In this document: positions 19,343-26,991 of the stretch, piece after piece
Numbering within the stretch: position 1 is the first letter of the stretch
Layout: each line of letters starts with the position of its first letter
Source: an uncultured bacterium
GTDB lineage: Bacteria; Verrucomicrobiota; Kiritimatiellia; RFP12; CAIWXQ01
Direction: 5' to 3'
NCBI GenBank assembly: GCA_903861045.1
Contig: CAIOST010000143.1
Location: forward strand, 1-36,045
Length of the DNA: 36,045 nucleotides
Translations under genes and position numbers: made by a program
The notes under the pieces: generated by a model
What the model was told of the DNA's origin: nothing
The model's database searches: none
What the model saw: the letters and a program-made list of their open reading frames with translations, nothing else

Positions 19343-19362
19343 CGTGGCTCCTTGCTGGGCGA

Positions 19363-19743
19363 CTACCGGTTAAACAGTTCATCCATCTTCTGCTTAAGGA
19401 TTTCCGGCGTGAACGGCTTGACGATGTAGGAGGTTGTCCCTTTGGTCAAGGCCTCCAGCACATCCTGCTTGCCGCCTTCCGTCGTGACCATGACGATGGG
19501 CACGTTCTTGTATTCCGGCTTCTGTCGCAGACGGACGGTTAGTTCGAGCCCATCCATTTCCGGCATGTTCCAGTCCGTCAGCACGCAATCAAAGGTTTGT
19601 TCACAGGCCTTGGCAAAGGCCTCCACGCCGTTGCCGGCTTCCGTGATATCCATATACCCCACTCGATTCAGGGTTGCCCGCAGAATGCGTCGCATGGTGG
19701 AGGAATCATCCACCACAAGAATGCGCTTGGCTGTGTCCGCCAT
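19363..19743 (-). CDS. cheY: Chemotaxis response regulator CheY
   Basis: A 126-residue single receiver with every CheY hallmark: acidic pair in LVVDDSSTMRRI, phosphoacceptor Asp57 in LTDWNMPEMDG, TT at 87-88 (VTTEGGK) and Lys109 in IVKPFTPE. The DWNMP and TTEGG strings are typical of motor-binding CheY. It is flanked by cheX downstream and a hybrid kinase 14 bp upstream on the same strand, so phosphate supply and removal are encoded together. It would bind FliM in the flagellar switch when phosphorylated. Confidence 0.95.
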   Translation of the reverse strand: MADTAKRILVVDDSSTMRRILRATLNRVGYMDITEAGNGVEAFAKACEQTFDCVLTDWNMPEMDGLELTVRLRQKPEYKNVPIVMVTTEGGKQDVLEALTKGTTSYIVKPFTPEILKQKMDELFNR

Positions 19744-19757
19744 GGTTCTTTCCTTTC

Positions 19758-20984
19758 CTACTTTGCCCGGATGGCCTTTTGCACGTTACTGATAAAATCG
19801 GTGGTGGCAAACGGCTTGAATAGTAACGTGGCGAGGTCCTGTTTGTCGAATAGTTCCGACAAGGCCACATCCTGGTAGCCGCTCATCAACTGGATGCGCA
19901 CGTCGGGCCTGATCTTGCGCAGGGCGCGCAGCACCTTGTCCCCGTTCATACGCGGCATGAAGACATCCAACAGCACCAGATCAATCTCGTCGGCATGTTC
20001 GTGGAACAGCTCGATCGCCTCTGGTCCATCGGAAGCCACATAGGTGGTGAAGCCGATGCTTCGCAGAATACGCACGGCATAGCGACGGATCCCCTCCTCG
20101 TCATCCACGATGAGGATCGTGCCGCAGGAGGGGAGATAGGGGGCCGACGGGGGGGGCAGGGGCACGTCGGAACGCCGGGTGGGGGCGCCGGCCAAGGGGA
20201 GGAGGATCCGGAAGGTAGAGCCGCGGCCCAGTTGCGTCTGGAAAGCCACGGCTCCGTTATGAATCAGGGCGATCCCTTGCACTTCCGCGAGGCCCAAGCC
20301 TCGTCCAGGCCCCTTGGTCGAAAAGAGCGGCGTGAAGGCCTTGGCGGCCATGATTTCATCCATGCCATACCCGGTGTCCACCACCTCGATCGACGCATAA
20401 GTGCCGGGTGGCAGGGTCGAGGTCGTCACATGCGCCTGCAGGAAGCGCTCATCCACCTGCTCCACCCGCGCCGTCACCGCGACGCTCCCGCCGTCGGCCC
20501 GGATGGACTCCAGCGCATTGGTGAGCAGGTTAGCGGTCATGATGCCGAGCAAGTGGGTATCGCCTGCCACCAGCACCGCCTCCGGGCCCGGCGAGGCACG
20601 TAGCGTCACATAGGCGGGCACTTTCGGCATCAGTTGTGCGACCGTGCGTTCGACCACCTCGCGCAGATCCACCTGCGCCATGCGAAAAACGCCGGTGCCG
20701 CAGCGGGAGATGGTACGATGGCACAACTCGGCCATTTTCCGCGCGTCCCCGAGGGCCACGCCCACATCGTCACGGGCGCCCGAATCCCCCGGCAACTCTG
20801 CCATCGCCAACTCCAACTGGCCGATCATGGAGGCCAGCAGGTTGTTGAACATATGCGCCACGCCACCGGTCAGGGCATGCACACTACGGGCCATCTCGTG
20901 CGGCGGCTCAGCCGGCGGCGCCGGCGCCGCCCCCTTGGCTCGCTCGCCGTCACCGGTACTCGTTATGCCACTTTGCTTTTTCAC
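19758..20984 (-). CDS. Soluble hybrid histidine kinase
   Basis: A 408-residue cytosolic kinase with no input domain. After a disordered Pro/Ala start, the phosphoacceptor His44 lies in GGVAHMFNNLLASMIG. The HATPase has Asn156 in LLTNALES, DTGYGMDE and KGPGRGLGLAEVQG. A receiver follows with Asp340 in LVLLDVFMPRMNG. The linker before the receiver contains a run of eight G on the plus strand (20149-20156), encoding consecutive prolines. With no sensor, it may take its signal from a partner or act as a phosphate exchanger for the CheY directly downstream. It is the first gene of the kinase-cheY-cheX unit. Confidence 0.92.
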   Translation of the reverse strand: MKKQSGITSTGDGERAKGAAPAPPAEPPHEMARSVHALTGGVAHMFNNLLASMIGQLELAMAELPGDSGARDDVGVALGDARKMAELCHRTISRCGTGVFRMAQVDLREVVERTVAQLMPKVPAYVTLRASPGPEAVLVAGDTHLLGIMTANLLTNALESIRADGGSVAVTARVEQVDERFLQAHVTTSTLPPGTYASIEVVDTGYGMDEIMAAKAFTPLFSTKGPGRGLGLAEVQGIALIHNGAVAFQTQLGRGSTFRILLPLAGAPTRRSDVPLPPPSAPYLPSCGTILIVDDEEGIRRYAVRILRSIGFTTYVASDGPEAIELFHEHADEIDLVLLDVFMPRMNGDKVLRALRKIRPDVRIQLMSGYQDVALSELFDKQDLATLLFKPFATTDFISNVQKAIRAK

Positions 20985-21210
20985 GTTATGCTGCTGGTCT
21001 AGTAGCCTGTAGAGGCGTCAGCGTACGCGTGGCCCAGGCGTCACGCGGTGCTACGGTGACCAGCGGCAAGTCTCTCGCCGCCACGCCACCCACCGAAATC
21101 GGCACTTATCCTATCCTATTGCCGCCGGGAATGCATGCCTAATTGCTGGTGCAGCGCCACGCTTGCCTTCCGCCGCCCGGCATCCTATTATTCGCTTGGA
21201 GGAAGGCACT

Positions 21211-22122
21211 GTGAGGCATAACTTTTTCACGCACCTGCGCATCGTCACGTTCGTCGCCCTGCTCTCCCTGCTGATCATGCGGGCCAGGCACGCGCCAACC
21301 GTCAGCGTGCTGGCCTTCCTGCTGCTGGTCCTCTGCTGGTTTGCCGCCACCCTGCTGCTGGAGCGGCTACCGGGGCAGCCCCCCCGTGCGCGCCTGCTCG
21401 GCAACACGCTCTATGCCGCGCTGGATGCCTATCTACTCATGATGGTCACCGCCGAGACGATCGCAGGCACCTGGAATCACCCCTTCCAACTAATGGGGGC
21501 CTACGTATTCTTGGCCAGTCTGTTAGGCGGCCCGGTGGTCGGCAGCGGCAGCGCGCTGGCTGGGTGGTGCGGCCTGATCAACGGCTGGCTGCTCCCCATT
21601 CAGGAGTTGCAGTGGTCCACACTCCTGACGGGGGGCGGGGCGGCACTGGGTGCCGGCCTCTTTGGCACGGTCTGGCATGTAGGCCTCCCGCTTTTGCTAC
21701 GCGCCTGCCAGGGCCCCGCCGCGCCGCCGCACACGCCAGCCGCCCCACCCTTGCAGCATAGCGACATGCTCGCCGAGATGGAAAGTCAGTGGCGCAAAAT
21801 CAGCGCAGAAAGGGATGCAACGCAGGCACGGCTACGGGAACTCGAGGCCCAGCCCCCCCCTGACGCCACCGCCAGCATGCCGGTAGAGACCCCGCCCCCC
21901 CCTGACACACACGCCACGCCCCCCCCGGCCAACGAAAATGAGCTGCAGACCAGGCTTAACGAGGTCGAGAGCGCTTTGACCAAAGATCGCGCCGAGAAGG
22001 ACGCCTTGGCTGCGGAAAAACAGCGCCTCATGGCAGAGATCTCCGAGCTATCCAATGAGCTGATGGCGGCCTATACCAATCCGCTCTCGACCACCGAGCC
22101 GCCGCCACCCGCCGCACCATAA
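21211..22122 (+). CDS. Multi-pass membrane protein with coiled-coil tail, unknown function
   Basis: I choose the GTG at 21211 because a strong GGAGGAAGG ribosome site precedes it; a TTG at 21163 would add 16 residues without one. The 303-residue product has about five hydrophobic segments in the first 165 residues, then a Pro/Ala linker and two heptad-rich stretches (MLAEMESQWRKISAERDATQ and DRAEKDALAAEKQRLMAEIS). Between them three C8 runs (21853-21860, 21895-21902, 21919-21926) encode prolines and are candidates for slippage. I recognise no family. The layout, a membrane anchor with a cytosolic coiled coil, resembles scaffold or receptor-like proteins. It diverges from the kinase at 19758. 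Confidence 0.8.
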   Translation: MRHNFFTHLRIVTFVALLSLLIMRARHAPTVSVLAFLLLVLCWFAATLLLERLPGQPPRARLLGNTLYAALDAYLLMMVTAETIAGTWNHPFQLMGAYVFLASLLGGPVVGSGSALAGWCGLINGWLLPIQELQWSTLLTGGGAALGAGLFGTVWHVGLPLLLRACQGPAAPPHTPAAPPLQHSDMLAEMESQWRKISAERDATQARLRELEAQPPPDATASMPVETPPPPDTHATPPPANENELQTRLNEVESALTKDRAEKDALAAEKQRLMAEISELSNELMAAYTNPLSTTEPPPPAAP

Positions 22123-22157
22123 AGCGGACAGACCGCATGTACGGGTACTTACCCGCC

Positions 22158-22204
22158 TGCTTACGTGCATCCCAGTAGCGCGGGCTCGCCCTCGAGCCCA
22201 GCGC
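22158..22204 (+). repeat. 47-bp perfect dispersed repeat, copy 1
   Basis: Identical over 47 bases to 32213-32259. It contains the stem-loop GGGCTCG-CCCT-CGAGCCC. Flanking sequences differ between copies. Confidence 0.9.
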
Positions 22205-22277
22205 CACTTCACGGCTCGCTGACACGCACGGCGGGGCTGACGGCCCCCCCGCCCATAGGTGTTACGCTAAGAAGACT

Positions 22278-22319
22278 GTTCAACGCCCAACAGCCAACGT
22301 CCAACTTCCAACGTCCAAG
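22278..22319 (-). repeat. Degenerate heptamer array, inverted relative to the main array
   Basis: Six consecutive 7-mers ending in CAAC (GTTCAAC, GCCCAAC, AGCCAAC, GTCCAAC, TTCCAAC, GTCCAAG). Read on the minus strand they are GTTGGNN units, matching the orientation-reversed array at 22354-22514; a 34-bp core separates the two. Confidence 0.85.
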
Positions 22320-22353
22320 GGAAATGCAGCCGCCACAGGCCTGTCTCGCCTTG

Positions 22354-22514
22354 GTTGAGCGTTGGGCGTTGAGCGTTGGGCGTTGGGCGTTGGGCGTTGA
22401 GCGTTGGGCGTTGGGCGTTGAGCGTTGGGCGTTGAGCGTTGGGCGTTGGGCGTTGAGCGTTGGGCGTTGGGCGTTGGGCGTTGGGCGTTGAGCGTTGGGC
22501 GTTGGGCGTTGGGC
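22354..22514 (+). repeat. 23-unit heptamer array GTTGRGC
   Basis: Twenty-three uninterrupted 7-mers (161 bp) of two types only: GTTGGGC (16 units) and GTTGAGC (7 units, at positions 1, 3, 7, 10, 12, 15 and 20). Open frames on both strands here are a by-product of the repeat. The rest of the 687-bp space between 22123 and 22809 has a small palindrome CGGGTA-CT-TACCCG (22142-22155) and nothing else I can name. Confidence 0.97.
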
Positions 22515-22809
22515 GTTATATCTGTCATAACATGCTACTTATCAGTGACATAACGAACTTCATTGCGATTCTTAGCTTAACACCTATGCCCCCGCCCGCC
22601 CGGCCTGGTGACGGGACGTTTGCCAACGGACGCGGAAGACCGGTCAAGTCGGGTTTCGCAACATTTGGTTCTGCCACCCCCCTCTGTGCGATGGCTGCCC
22701 GTACTTGAGGTACGCATTCCGTTTAGCTGCCTGGCGATTGCCGCCCGCCATATTTGCGCCGTATCCGCGCCTGTACCATAAAAACCCAAGCCGTGGCATA
22801 CGCTCTGCT

Positions 22810-23562
22810 ATGACCTCTCCCATGAGCGTGGAACCTCAAAGATCTCAGCGCAGCGGTCGGTCGCTGGTCTGGATGGCACTTGGCAGCGGTTGCCTCCTGC
22901 TAGCCAGCGGCTGCCTATCCACGCCAGGCAAGCCGGTCACAGATCGGATATCCAGCGCCCCGCGTACGAACGCCAGTCACCAGACCAGCAACGTACCCCA
23001 ACCGTTGCAGCAGGATGTTTCGACACAAATTCTGGAGATGCAACACCACATCGATGAGCTTAGCCTGCTACTGACCACCGTGTGCGCCCGGCCGGATACC
23101 CCCACCCAACCGGGCGTGGAACGGCTACAAGCCCTGGAAAAGAGGGCCCAGTGGAGCGATGCGCTTGCCCTGGAACTGCACACCGCGAATGTTAAGATCG
23201 AGCCCTTAACCACGGAACTGGCCCAGCAGCAGCAGCTCGCCGCAGAGCTGCGCGCCAAGATCGCCCTTTTGCATAGCCGCACCAACGAACTGGAACAGAG
23301 TGTGGTGGATCTCGCCAGCAAATTGAAACCGATGCAAGATGCCATGCAAATGCTGCGCATGGGGAACTACGACTACTATAGCGTCCGGCGTGGCGACACC
23401 TGCCAATCCATCGCGGCGCAACCCGGCATCTACGGCGACGAGTCCAAACACCTCCTCATCCGGCAGGCCAACCGCGGGCAGGTCGCCGATCTCGACCATT
23501 TGGCACCGGACGAACTGCTGATCATTCCCCGTCCGAAAGGAGACGCCACCCATGAATTCTAA
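22810..23562 (+). CDS. LysM-domain lipoprotein with coiled coil
   Basis: From the ATG at 22810 the product has 250 residues; the ATG at 22822 is an alternative and neither has a strong ribosome site. A hydrophobic stretch ends in LLLASGC, giving a probable lipidated Cys35. A long helical, Gln/Glu/Leu-rich region (about 60-180) suggests a coiled coil. The C-terminus (about 190-245) is a LysM-like fold: YYSVRRGDTCQSIAAQP, then LIRQANRGQ and DELLIIPRP. LysM domains bind peptidoglycan, so the protein probably links the outer membrane or periplasmic face to the wall. The stop overlaps the next gene by 11 bp, and it leads a block that ends in flagellar genes. Confidence 0.82.
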   Translation: MTSPMSVEPQRSQRSGRSLVWMALGSGCLLLASGCLSTPGKPVTDRISSAPRTNASHQTSNVPQPLQQDVSTQILEMQHHIDELSLLLTTVCARPDTPTQPGVERLQALEKRAQWSDALALELHTANVKIEPLTTELAQQQQLAAELRAKIALLHSRTNELEQSVVDLASKLKPMQDAMQMLRMGNYDYYSVRRGDTCQSIAAQPGIYGDESKHLLIRQANRGQVADLDHLAPDELLIIPRPKGDATHEF

Positions 23563-24313
23563 CCCAGGCCCTCGCGTACTGCTGCTGGAAGATGATCCGC
23601 TGGCCGCCTGGACGGGCCGCCGGATTCTCGAGCAGATGGGCTGCCAGGTCAGCGACGCCGATTGCTGCCAAGCGGCTGAGGAGGCTTGGCTGGCCAATCC
23701 TTTCGATCTGATCATTGCCGATCACCGTCTCCCCGACGGGTTCGGCGTGGAACTGATTGCCCGCATGCGCGCCGTCGGTCGTACCACGCCGGTCATCTGT
23801 CTAACCGCCGAATCCGAGGTGATCTCCGAACCGGAGCGCGCCCGGTTGCAGATCAGCGCCGTGGTGAGCAAGCCCATCCATCTCGAAACCCTCCGGGGCG
23901 CCGTGGCCCAAAGCACCGCCGCCCCCGCCCGCGCCCCCGTCGTACCCGTCGCACGCCGCACCATCGGCCACTACGACCTCTACCCCTGCCCCCCCTCTCT
24001 GAGCCTCGCCGACTTGGAACCGCTCCGCCACACCACGGGGCGGCAGAACTGGATCGCCCTCGATCTCTCCACCACCACACAGCTCGCGCCCGGCGTACTG
24101 CCGCTCCTGCTGGAAATGGCCGCCGCCCTGCAGCGCAGCGGCGGGCGCCTATGCCTGGCCGGCGTCACGCCGGCACTCGCACCCGCCCTCCAAGACCAGG
24201 GGCTGGCACGCCAGGTGGATATCCTCCCCGACCTCGAGAGCTTGGACTCCCTGAGCCGCCAACCCACCTCGCCCTGCGAACGGGCCGCCCTCATGGAGAG
24301 CATTGTGCTATGA
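23552..24313 (+). CDS. Receiver-STAS-like protein
   Basis: A 253-residue protein starting within the preceding gene. Residues 8-125 are a receiver with VLLLEDDPLAAW, phosphoacceptor Asp57 in LIIADHRLPDG, and VSKPIH as the Lys region. Residues about 160-235 look like a STAS (anti-sigma-factor-antagonist) fold: WIALDLSTTTQLAPGVLPLL, then LQRSGGRLCLAGVTP, and QVDILPDLESL. STAS domains in partner-switching pathways bind a kinase or sigma-regulator through a Ser/Thr at the second helix; TTTQ lies there. The STAS call is by pattern and less sure than the receiver. It would couple phosphorylation to partner switching. Confidence 0.75.
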   Translation: MNSNPGPRVLLLEDDPLAAWTGRRILEQMGCQVSDADCCQAAEEAWLANPFDLIIADHRLPDGFGVELIARMRAVGRTTPVICLTAESEVISEPERARLQISAVVSKPIHLETLRGAVAQSTAAPARAPVVPVARRTIGHYDLYPCPPSLSLADLEPLRHTTGRQNWIALDLSTTTQLAPGVLPLLLEMAAALQRSGGRLCLAGVTPALAPALQDQGLARQVDILPDLESLDSLSRQPTSPCERAALMESIVL

Positions 24314-24399
24314 AAAGCAACCCCCGCACGCCCCTGCGTCACGCCCAGCGGCCCCCCGCCAACGGCAAGATATGCCGGTGGCACCCCGCACACAGGTGA
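24310..24399 (+). CDS. Possible 29-residue small ORF
   Basis: An ATG overlaps the preceding stop by 4 bp (ATGA) and opens a frame of 29 codons (MKSNPRTPLRH... to HPAHR) that ends 4 bp before the next start. The coupling pattern matches the rest of the operon, but the product is short and basic and has no family I recognise. It may be real, a decayed gene, or spacer. Confidence 0.25.
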   Translation: MKSNPRTPLRHAQRPPANGKICRWHPAHR

Positions 24400-24403
24400 A
24401 GCT

Positions 24404-24748
24404 ATGGACAGCCAAAACATTATTAGTTCCATGGTCAAGAGCCGGGAATGCTGCCGGCGGCTCGTACAAAACTACGAGACCGAGCGGAGCCGGCGGCAGG
24501 CTGCGCCGACCGCCGACGCCAACGTCACCATGTTGCACAGCGCCAACCAGGCCGCTACCCAGATTCTGACACATCTGGGTAGCCTGCCCCAGCAACCGTG
24601 TGCCGCCATGAACGACGAAACCCGCGCCTACTCGTCCAAAATATTGGGCGATATTCGCAGCCTGCTGGAAAAAGCCATCATGCTCGAACGGGAAATGCGC
24701 GCCACCGCCACCAGCCAGGCCGATAGCGGCAGCCAGGAGAGACTATGA
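24404..24748 (+). CDS. FlgN-like helical protein
   Basis: A 114-residue, mostly helical protein. The pattern of Leu, Ala and Glu with the terminal ILGDIRSLLEKAIMLEREMR helix resembles FlgN-type chaperones that escort hook-associated proteins; the homology is weak at this length and I give no symbol. An AGGTGA ribosome site is 3 bp upstream of the ATG. The 3-prime end overlaps the sigma-54 activator gene by 4 bp. The position in a block with hook and motor genes fits a flagellar role. An uncharacterised operon protein is the alternative. Confidence 0.6.
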   Translation: MDSQNIISSMVKSRECCRRLVQNYETERSRRQAAPTADANVTMLHSANQAATQILTHLGSLPQQPCAAMNDETRAYSSKILGDIRSLLEKAIMLEREMRATATSQADSGSQERL

Positions 24749-26229
24749 TCACCAGCGTAGAACAGGCCCTCGTCGTGGATGATGACTCCCTAATGCGTGA
24801 TTTTGTGGTGGAAACCCTCTCCCGCCGCGGCCTGCAGATCACGCAGGCGCACAACGGCCAGGAAGCCAAGCGCCTGCTGGAGGAACGCGAATTCGATATC
24901 GCGTTTATCGACGTGAAGATGCCCGGCATGGACGGCATGCAACTGCTGCGCGCCATGAAAGAGCTCGGCGTGTCCACCCTGCCGGTCATGGTGACCGCCT
25001 TTGGCACGGTGGAGCGGGCGGTCGAAGCCATGCGACTGGGGGCCTATGACTTTCTGATGAAGCCGTTCTCGCCCGAACAGGTGGAACTGGTCCTCGATCG
25101 GGCCAGCGAATGGATCAACATGCGGGCACAGAATGCCTACCTGCGCGAGGAGCTGGGATGGCAACTGCCGCGCGGCCGACAGATGGTCGGCCGCTCCCCG
25201 GCCATGCGCCACATGATGACGCAAATTGAGCGCGTGGCACGTGCCTCCGCCACGGTGCTCGTGACCGGCGAGAGCGGCACCGGCAAGGAGCTCGTGGCCC
25301 TGGCCATCCACTCGCTGAGCGAACGACGCGACAAACCGTTCATCCGCATGAGTTGCGCGGCCGTGCCCAGCAACCTCATGGATAGCGAACTCTTCGGCCA
25401 CGAGAAAGGCGCGTTCACCAGCGCCGTATCCCGCCGCCTGGGCCGCTTCGAACTCGCCGACGGCGGCACCCTGCTCTTGGACGAGATCGGCGAACTCGAA
25501 CTCGGCCTGCAGGCCAAGCTGCTCCGCGTCCTGCAGGAACGGGAGTTCGAGCGGGTCGGCGGCACGCGTACGATCCGCACCGACTGCCGCGTCATCGCCA
25601 GCACCAATCGCAACCTCGCGGAGTGCGTCAAGAATGGTACCTTCCGCGAAGATCTCTTCTACCGTCTCAATGTCCTGCCCATCCAGTCCCCCCCGCTGCG
25701 CGAGCGCACCGAGGACATCCCGCTGCTGGCCACGCATTTCCTGGAGCAATACGGCGGACGGCGCGACCGCGCCACCGCCGGGTTTACCCCCGCCACCATG
25801 GCCGTGCTCTGTGCCTACCCATGGCCCGGCAATATCCGCGAAATGAGCAATGTCATCGAACGCCTGAGCGTGATGGCGCCGGACGGCCCACTGGATTGCG
25901 ACGTGCTCCCCCCGGAAATCTGCGGCACGCGCCCCACCGCGCTGCGCGAAACACCCCCTCCCCCCCCTGCCACCCTGTTGCACCTCCCCGCCTCACCCGC
26001 CCCGGAACCAAGCAGCGAAAAAGCCGCGGACACACCGCTGCTGCGGCTGGCCGACATCGAACGCGACGCCATCCAGCGCGCACTCAACCAGACCGGCGGT
26101 GCGCGCCAGCAGGCCGCCGACCTGCTGGGCATCAGCGTGCGCACGTTGCGCAACAAACTCAACCTCTACCGCACCGAAGACGGCGGCGAGCTCGAGGAAC
26201 TACCCGACGATGGCATGCGGGTTGCTTAG
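24745..26229 (+). CDS. Sigma-54-dependent NtrC-family regulator
   Basis: A 494-residue activator. The receiver (about 1-125) has Asp56 in AFIDVKMPGMDG and LMKPFSPE. The AAA+ domain (about 148-380) has Walker A GESGTGKE (175-182), the sigma-54 contact loop GAFTSA (222-227) in place of the usual GAFTGA, Walker B GTLLLDEIGE, and an arginine-finger region REDLFYRLNVLPI. A Fis-type HTH (about 452-478, ARQQAADLLGISVRTLRNKL) ends the protein. The linker before the HTH contains a C8 tract (25960-25967). By position it is probably the flagellar regulator (FlrC/FlgR role), but I found no convincing -24/-12 sigma-54 promoters in the window to confirm its targets. Confidence 0.92.
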   Translation: MITSVEQALVVDDDSLMRDFVVETLSRRGLQITQAHNGQEAKRLLEEREFDIAFIDVKMPGMDGMQLLRAMKELGVSTLPVMVTAFGTVERAVEAMRLGAYDFLMKPFSPEQVELVLDRASEWINMRAQNAYLREELGWQLPRGRQMVGRSPAMRHMMTQIERVARASATVLVTGESGTGKELVALAIHSLSERRDKPFIRMSCAAVPSNLMDSELFGHEKGAFTSAVSRRLGRFELADGGTLLLDEIGELELGLQAKLLRVLQEREFERVGGTRTIRTDCRVIASTNRNLAECVKNGTFREDLFYRLNVLPIQSPPLRERTEDIPLLATHFLEQYGGRRDRATAGFTPATMAVLCAYPWPGNIREMSNVIERLSVMAPDGPLDCDVLPPEICGTRPTALRETPPPPPATLLHLPASPAPEPSSEKAADTPLLRLADIERDAIQRALNQTGGARQQAADLLGISVRTLRNKLNLYRTEDGGELEELPDDGMRVA

Positions 26230-26251
26230 TATGTACCCAGGATGACACACG

Positions 26252-26833
26252 ATGAAACTTTTCTTCCTGGCCAGTGTGGTTTGCGGCATCGCCTTCAGCG
26301 TGCTGGCCGTTTGGCTGGCCGTCGACCGCAAACAGACGATCGTGCGGACAACGCGCGTCACCCGCACCGTGGTGCAACGGCTGGAAACCGATGAAGAGTC
26401 CCGGAAAGTTATCAACAAACTGATGGAGGACTTGCAAACCGAACGGACCGCCCTACAGAAACGGGAGACCGACGTGCGCAGCCGCGAGGAAGCGCTACGC
26501 CAGCAACAGGAGATCCTGGCCATGCTGAAAGCCGACCTGCAACAGGTGCAAAGCAAGATCGATGAAACCATCGTGCGGACCACCCAGTCGGAACAGGCCA
26601 ATCTCAAGCGTCTGGCGGAACGCTACGGGAAAATGGACCCGGATAGTGTCGCCACCCTGCTCACCAAGATGGAAACGGCCCGCGCCGCCGCCATCTTGCT
26701 GCTGCTCGGGGATCGCCAGGCCGGGGCCGTGCTCGCCGCCGCCGTGGCGACCGGCAGCAACGGCGTCCGAAACGCCGCCGACTGGTCTGATGGCATCCGC
26801 CGCATGGCCAGCGAACAGGGGCCACGTAAATGA
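26252..26833 (+). CDS. MotE-like flagellar protein
   Basis: A 193-residue protein with an N-terminal membrane anchor (about 5-24), a coiled coil (about 45-115, RREEALRQQQEI type heptads) and a C-terminal domain (about 120-193) with RLAERYGKMDPDSVATLLTK and AAAILLLLGDRQAGAVLAA. That domain matches the MgtE N-terminal/MotE fold, in which MotE acts as a MotC chaperone in polar flagella. An AGGATGA ribosome site precedes the ATG. The gene stands between the sigma-54 activator and the hook protein. FliG-like or MgtE-like regulatory domains are alternatives, but the anchor plus coiled coil favours MotE. Confidence 0.75.
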   Translation: MKLFFLASVVCGIAFSVLAVWLAVDRKQTIVRTTRVTRTVVQRLETDEESRKVINKLMEDLQTERTALQKRETDVRSREEALRQQQEILAMLKADLQQVQSKIDETIVRTTQSEQANLKRLAERYGKMDPDSVATLLTKMETARAAAILLLLGDRQAGAVLAAAVATGSNGVRNAADWSDGIRRMASEQGPRK

Positions 26834-26991
26834 CAACCGATCGGCAATTTTTGCCTGTCTGGCTATCCGGCTAGGCCGGCACCGTGGCAGGCACCGCACC
26901 ACGTGGCAGCCGCAACCCGGCTGCTCACAGAACAAAACGAAGCTTTCAATCGACACAACGAAACCGCAGGACACACAGGAGGCATAGGAAC

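Noticed and set aside
22354-22514. CRISPR-like appearance of the repeat
   Set aside because: Units are 7 bp, contiguous and without spacers; no cas genes occur in the window.
22165-22528. Open frames on both strands encoding WALGVERWALSVGR-like or NAQRPTPNAQRS-like repeats
   Set aside because: They are forced by the stop-free heptamer array (3 units = 7 codons) and have no ribosome site or non-repeat domain.
26834-26991. Sigma-54 promoter before the hook gene (GGCAATTTTTGC at 26852 and TGGCAGGCACC)
   Set aside because: Spacing between the GG and GC elements does not match the -24/-12 consensus.
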